Source of the DNA: Sipunculus nudus
Lineage: Eukaryota > Annelida > Sipuncula > Golfingiida > Sipunculidae
Assembly (NCBI GenBank): GCA_026874595.1
Contig: CM049321.1
Location: forward strand, 24,394,479-24,458,478
DNA: 64,000 nucleotides
Reading direction: 5' to 3'
Of the stretch, positions 60,109-64,000 are shown one piece after another. Every line of letters begins with the position of its first letter. Position 1 is the first letter of the stretch. The notes beneath the pieces are model-generated. The model saw nothing but the letters and a program-made list of their open reading frames with translations. It was not told the origin of the DNA and made no database searches. The translations under genes were made by a program, and so were the position numbers.

Positions 60109-61245
60109 TTGGCGGTTATGGCTAACCGAACGATCATGACAGTGATTACAACACACATTTATTCTACGTCCAACCTTTCTTTGACAGGTTTGTCATCAAC
60201 GAATTCCACCTACAGGGATAACCTGACACCGGGGGCACGAATGACTTTCGTTTGCGTTTTCACCCTGATTGGTGTTTTGATCATGGGTGGAAACCTGCCA
60301 TTCATTTTGACTTACTTATGCTCAAAGTCACAAAGAATGAAAACGAACTCCACATTTTTCCTCGTCCATCTGTCCATCGCTGACTTTTTTGTTGGATTAA
60401 ACATGCCGTACGGAGCGTTGATAATCTCAGACACAAAATATGAAAAGATACTGAGCATGTGTATCGCCCGGTATCTGATGCAGATAACCCCGATGGTGGC
60501 TTCGATATTACTGCTGTGTGTGGTCGCCGTGGACCGCTTTATTGCCGTCTGTGAACCCCTCCATTATCACTCACTAATAACCAGAAAGCGAGCGCACGTG
60601 GTCGCCGCTGGCATCTGGGGGATATCAATTCTATACGGCATAGTACTGCCGATACTTTTACTTTCAGACCGTAACCCTGACGGGACTTTCACTTGCTGGC
60701 TGACTCTCATGTTTAAGTGGGAGTACTTTGGTACTGTTTTGATACCGTCGTTTTACATCAGTACCGTCCTAATCGCTATCGTCTACGGACTTATGATAAT
60801 CGTCTTTCTTCAGTACCAGAGAAGCCGAAGTGTGGCCTTGCGCGATCTTCCAGAACAATCAGAAGAACTGAAGACCAGACACAAGAAAATGCGGCAAGAA
60901 ATCAAACTGGCTCAGACCAGTCTTATCGTGCTTGGGTTGTTTTACATATGCTGGGGGCCATTTTTCGTGATTTTGTCCATCCAGACTTACGGGTTTTTGC
61001 TCGCTGACGCTACCTGGGGGCGCTACCGTACCATGACCAGTGTTGTTGCTATATCTAACTCATTTCTGGACGCTGTAATTTACCTGTGGCGTTTACCACA
61101 CTATCGCGCCATTTTGAGAAGACGCTTATGTGGCGCCACCAAGCGGCCTGAAGAAACATCTACAGGTTCTTTGGAACTAAGCGCGACATCCAGATCCAGT
61201 AAAGGTGATATCGCTATAAGAATCATCGAAAGGAGGCAGACCTAG
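60109..61245 (+). CDS. class A (rhodopsin-like) G-protein-coupled receptor, single exon
   Basis: A 378-residue plasma-membrane receptor with seven hydrophobic segments. The extracellular amino end has three N-glycosylation sites (N6, N22, N32) and no cleaved signal. TM1 carries GN at 61-62, TM2 LSIADFF with Asp92, and TM3 Cys118, the partner of Cys196 in the second extracellular loop. TM3 ends in DRF (142-144) instead of DRY; Trp170 marks TM4. TM6 has CWGP (281-284) and TM7 ends NSFLDAVIY (317-325) instead of NPxxY. Cys341 may be palmitoylated. ICL3 is short, about 30 residues. CWGP and the short loops recall the cannabinoid/melanocortin/adenosine group, but the ligand cannot be inferred. The first Met is used; a second at 4 is equally possible. 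An AATAAA at 61283-61288 follows the stop by about 40 bp. Confidence 0.95.
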   Translation: MAVMANRTIMTVITTHIYSTSNLSLTGLSSTNSTYRDNLTPGARMTFVCVFTLIGVLIMGGNLPFILTYLCSKSQRMKTNSTFFLVHLSIADFFVGLNMPYGALIISDTKYEKILSMCIARYLMQITPMVASILLLCVVAVDRFIAVCEPLHYHSLITRKRAHVVAAGIWGISILYGIVLPILLLSDRNPDGTFTCWLTLMFKWEYFGTVLIPSFYISTVLIAIVYGLMIIVFLQYQRSRSVALRDLPEQSEELKTRHKKMRQEIKLAQTSLIVLGLFYICWGPFFVILSIQTYGFLLADATWGRYRTMTSVVAISNSFLDAVIYLWRLPHYRAILRRRLCGATKRPEETSTGSLELSATSRSSKGDIAIRIIERRQT

Positions 61246-61282
61246 AAACCAAAAAAAGGTATATAAACTGTCAATTCAATTA

Positions 61283-61288
61283 AATAAA
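61283..61288 (+). terminator. polyadenylation signal of the GPCR gene
   Basis: Canonical AATAAA 38 bp after the stop codon; implies a very short 3' UTR. Confidence 0.55.
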
Positions 61289-61387
61289 CCTGCCAAGAGA
61301 ATGACAATCGCACAAATTTTACCTTGTATTGCTTGGATACCGCAAATAATATTTCTTACATAGACACACGCACCTGAATACTCGGTT

Positions 61388-61543
61388 TGTTACCGGGTGA
61401 CATAAAAGCGGACCGGACTGTCTCGCTAGTGAAGCCTGCTTAGCTAGCAAAGCAGTTGGTACGCCGGACTTGTGCGCCACCGACATGTGTTCGAATCCCG
61501 GATATGCCCAGTATTTTCCCCTGAGTAATTTGTCTTCGTAACA
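61388..61543 (+). mobile_element. tRNA-derived SINE family S1, plus copy 1
   Basis: Body resembles a tRNA: TTAGCTAGCAAAGCAGTTGG (A-box region, 61440-61459), CGCCGGACTTGTGCGCC, and B box GTTCGAATCCC (61489-61499). Then TTTTCCCCTGAGTAATTTG and a CTTCGTAACAG end. The start GTTACCGGG and the end CGTAACAG are short inverted termini. It is a SINE rather than a working tRNA: the acceptor and anticodon stems do not form. Confidence 0.8.
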
Positions 61544-61645
61544 GAATTGGGGCTCGTCCAACGTGACGGTAAACTTTGTTGCCCAGGTAATAAGCTCTAC
61601 AAAGTGTGACTTCTGGGATAATTAGTCTTGCTCTTAAGCGGGGGT

Positions 61646-61789
61646 GTGTTATGGGGTGACATAAAAGCGGACCGAACTGTCTCGCTAGGAAAGCTTGCCT
61701 TTAGTACGCCGGACTTGTGCGCAACCTACATGGGTTAGAATCCCGGATCTGCCCAGAATTTTCCCCTGAGCAATTTGTCTTCGTAACAG
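61646..61789 (+). mobile_element. tRNA-derived SINE family S1, plus copy 2
   Basis: About 100 bp downstream of copy 1, same order of blocks, but with a short deletion over the A-box region (GCTTGCCTTTAGTACGCCGG) and a B-box change (GTTAGAATCCC). Confidence 0.8.
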
Positions 61790-61799
61790 GTTAATATTT

Positions 61800-63650
61800 A
61801 AGGAACCCATTGCGATATCTGATGTGTATCATATATAGGCACTTTATGTTAAACGTACAAAAAGTGTCAGTCACGTATGTCAGACACGGGAATGTCCCAC
61901 TGATATGCAAGAATCCCGCTTTTGTCGATTATTCATTGGTTCATAGGCGGAGTCCTCCGTCGGTGGTATGCTAATAAGGAAATCCTGCGCTTACAGTCGG
62001 TTCATGTGCCCGAACGAATGCACAACTTTCGCATCATTCATCACACACATGGCAACAGGCTACCTTGCCTTGGTGCAAGGCTGAGAATTACACACCGGGG
62101 GACCCGGGCCATTCTAAGCCTTGAATATGCTCTTACAAAATATCGTAGCGGCCCTTCTGATATATCAGAAGGAATGAATAAAAGAGTCATTATGAATAAG
62201 ACGCAGCTTAAACAAGGTTAAATCTACCTATTTTTCCTTTATTTCTCAGTTTCCATACATATGGAGTGTCCTGGTAATGTAATATATGATATAACAGTAT
62301 TTTATCATGAAGAGAAGAGCAGAAGACCATCATTGACACAGCCATGTTGCTGAGGCATGAACTCTGGTCACCCATGACCTGACCTGTAACCTGACCTCTG
62401 GTGTACCAGAGTAATTTATCGCTAATAAATCTATTCCAAAACATCTTATTTCATAAATTATGCTTAAAAGTTAATGAAAATATATGGCTACAATAAGTCC
62501 TTTTTTAAGTTTATGGCTATATCTTTTAGGTTTTTAACAAATTTGCCAATGGAAGTTATGGAAACAATATTCACAATAATTTATTTGGGACAATAATCAA
62601 GGAACAACTTTTCTCATATCAATAAGGTCAAGGACAGGGTCATGTGACAAAAGATAAACATAACAGCATGGCAGGCTCCAGAAAATCAACAGGAGCCGAA
62701 ATCTTAGCAATTTCCTTATAAGACAACTCCTACATTATTTATTTTTTGCTCCAGAACAGTTTATTAGTCATTATTGGTAAGAAATTGCTTAATTGCCCCC
62801 ATTTTTCTCTGTTTATTTTGCAAATATCCTAATGTACCTTTGCTACGCCTTTCCATAAGAGGATCCCCATAACTGAAATCTCGTTTCAGTTATGAACCCA
62901 TAACAACAGGCTACCGATGTTATACGAGTCCAGGTCGTGTTTGGGCTTCCGCACATTCAAGTTATCAAGAAAATACGTGTATCCATCGGAGACATCGCAA
63001 GGTTTCGGCACATGGCTAGTGCCATCTTGCTTTTCTCACCCCAGTTTCATTGCAGATATTGACGAATCTGAGGAAACATCAGATTTTTTTTTTAATTCTA
63101 AAATTCTACGAATCCGCGAAAAACGTTCATGCCTGCTGAATGGGGCCACATTAAAAAAATCAATGCTCGGCGTTATAGCTTGACATGTTTATAGTTACTA
63201 GAATTACACATACATATTTAGTTTTACTTTTATGAATACCTGCGAATGCGTGGGCTGATGTATAGTACTGCACTTTTAATGACTTTACCTGTAAAAATCC
63301 ATTTCATATGACCTCACATGCCCAAGAATCTTGTAGTGAAGATCGTATGAGTAGCATACTAGCACTTTGATACCTTTTGTATGAATATCAGAATAAAACT
63401 GGACCCCATTTATAAAAGTTGTATTGTTTTATAATCTATGGCCTGTCATGAAGAAATATCCTGCAGGTTAACGATCACCTGTGTGTGTTTGTTTGTTTGT
63501 CTGTCTTGTTTGTAAACAAGTATGAAAGACCAGCAGACAACTTGTCCTCCTGACACGGAGTAACTGTGCACAAGATCATAAACCATGCAGAAGTCAAGGC
63601 ATATATAGGCCTAAAGTAATACAGCCCAGAGTTTCCAATGTCTTCAGACT
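61800..63650. other. spacer
   Basis: No gene recognised. Contains the hairpin at 62868-62894. Frames at 61922-62221 and 62917-63183 (+) lack known motifs. Confidence 0.5.
62868..62894. repeat. perfect 11-bp hairpin
   Basis: CATAACTGAAA and its exact complement TTTCAGTTATG separated by TCTCG. It is not beside a gene, so no role is assigned. Confidence 0.95.
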
Positions 63651-63661
63651 GTTCCACATAT

Positions 63662-63727
63662 CTCCGATGTCACCCGATGTGTCCCGATGTCACCCGACCT
63701 GTCCCGATGTCAGACCGATGTCAAACG
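63662..63727 (+). repeat. short tandem repeat of CCCGATGTCA-type units
   Basis: Six to seven imperfect 10-11-bp units (CCGATGTCACC, CGATGTGTCC, CGACCTGTCC, CGATGTCAGA). Confidence 0.85.
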
Positions 63728-64000
63728 TATGTCTCGGTATGGACGGACGTCGCACCTATGTAAACAAAAATGCACGGACTCAACCCGTTTGGTCATGCGA
63801 ATAATGCGGTCATGTAATCATAACGATATCGTGGGAACATCGCTGACACACCGTGGAACACCGGCATTTCATCTGTAGAGATCGGGGTGACACTGTGACA
63901 CATGGGGGTAACATCATGTTAACATCTGGTTAATATCCGGATGATATGTACTCCCGATGATTAAGAAGATAAATCTAGTTGGGTTAATATTTACTAAAAT

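Noticed and set aside
61430-61505. Possible functional tRNA gene
   Set aside because: A and B boxes are present, but the acceptor and anticodon stems do not pair and the sequence is one of several repeat copies; it is a SINE body.

Overview
This window looks like intergenic-rich nuclear DNA of an invertebrate animal. A lophotrochozoan, most likely a mollusc, fits best, but no species marker was seen. The signs are sparse genes with introns or single exons, no operons, very many (AT)n and poly(C/G) tracts, Helentron/HINE-like tandem-core elements, decayed Ty3/gypsy and CR1/L2-type retrotransposons and tRNA-derived SINEs. Four protein-coding genes can be supported, and together they fill only about 6% of the window.

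Layout. Bases 1-2100 are a 41-bp GC-rich satellite with higher-order structure, cut by the window edge. Bases 2100-14000 are repeats: an old interspersed element present twice (about 2960-4020 and 9640-10870), a minus-strand Ty3/gypsy pol fragment (about 4998-5612), a roughly 335-bp tandem array (6540-8720) and microsatellites. A two-exon family-31 glycosyltransferase (GT31) gene lies at 14367-16028 on the minus strand. Bases 16000-49000 hold no firm gene. They carry HINE-like elements that end in hairpins, a foldback element built of AACCAAT/ATTGGTT motifs with a SINE nested in it, a CR1/L2-like LINE, a 281-bp tandem element with a (GGC)n tail, and 21-, 40-, 50- and 64-bp minisatellites. A second GT31 gene, intronless, is at 49471-50682 on the minus strand. 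The last exon of a dispanin (CD225/IFITM-like) membrane-protein gene is at 52806-53402 on the plus strand. An intronless class A GPCR is at 60109-61245 on the plus strand, followed by two copies of a tRNA-derived SINE.

How the genes relate. The two GT31 genes are divergent paralogues on the same strand, both predicted Golgi type II enzymes that add beta-1,3-linked sugars. Nothing ties them to the dispanin or the GPCR, so these look like independent animal genes that happen to be neighbours. I found no convincing previously undescribed gene system. The more unusual signals are in the repeats (hairpin-ended tandem elements, a shared GGTGGCGCCACC palindrome, the foldback element) and in the odd motifs of the GPCR (DRF for DRY, DAVIY for NPxxY).
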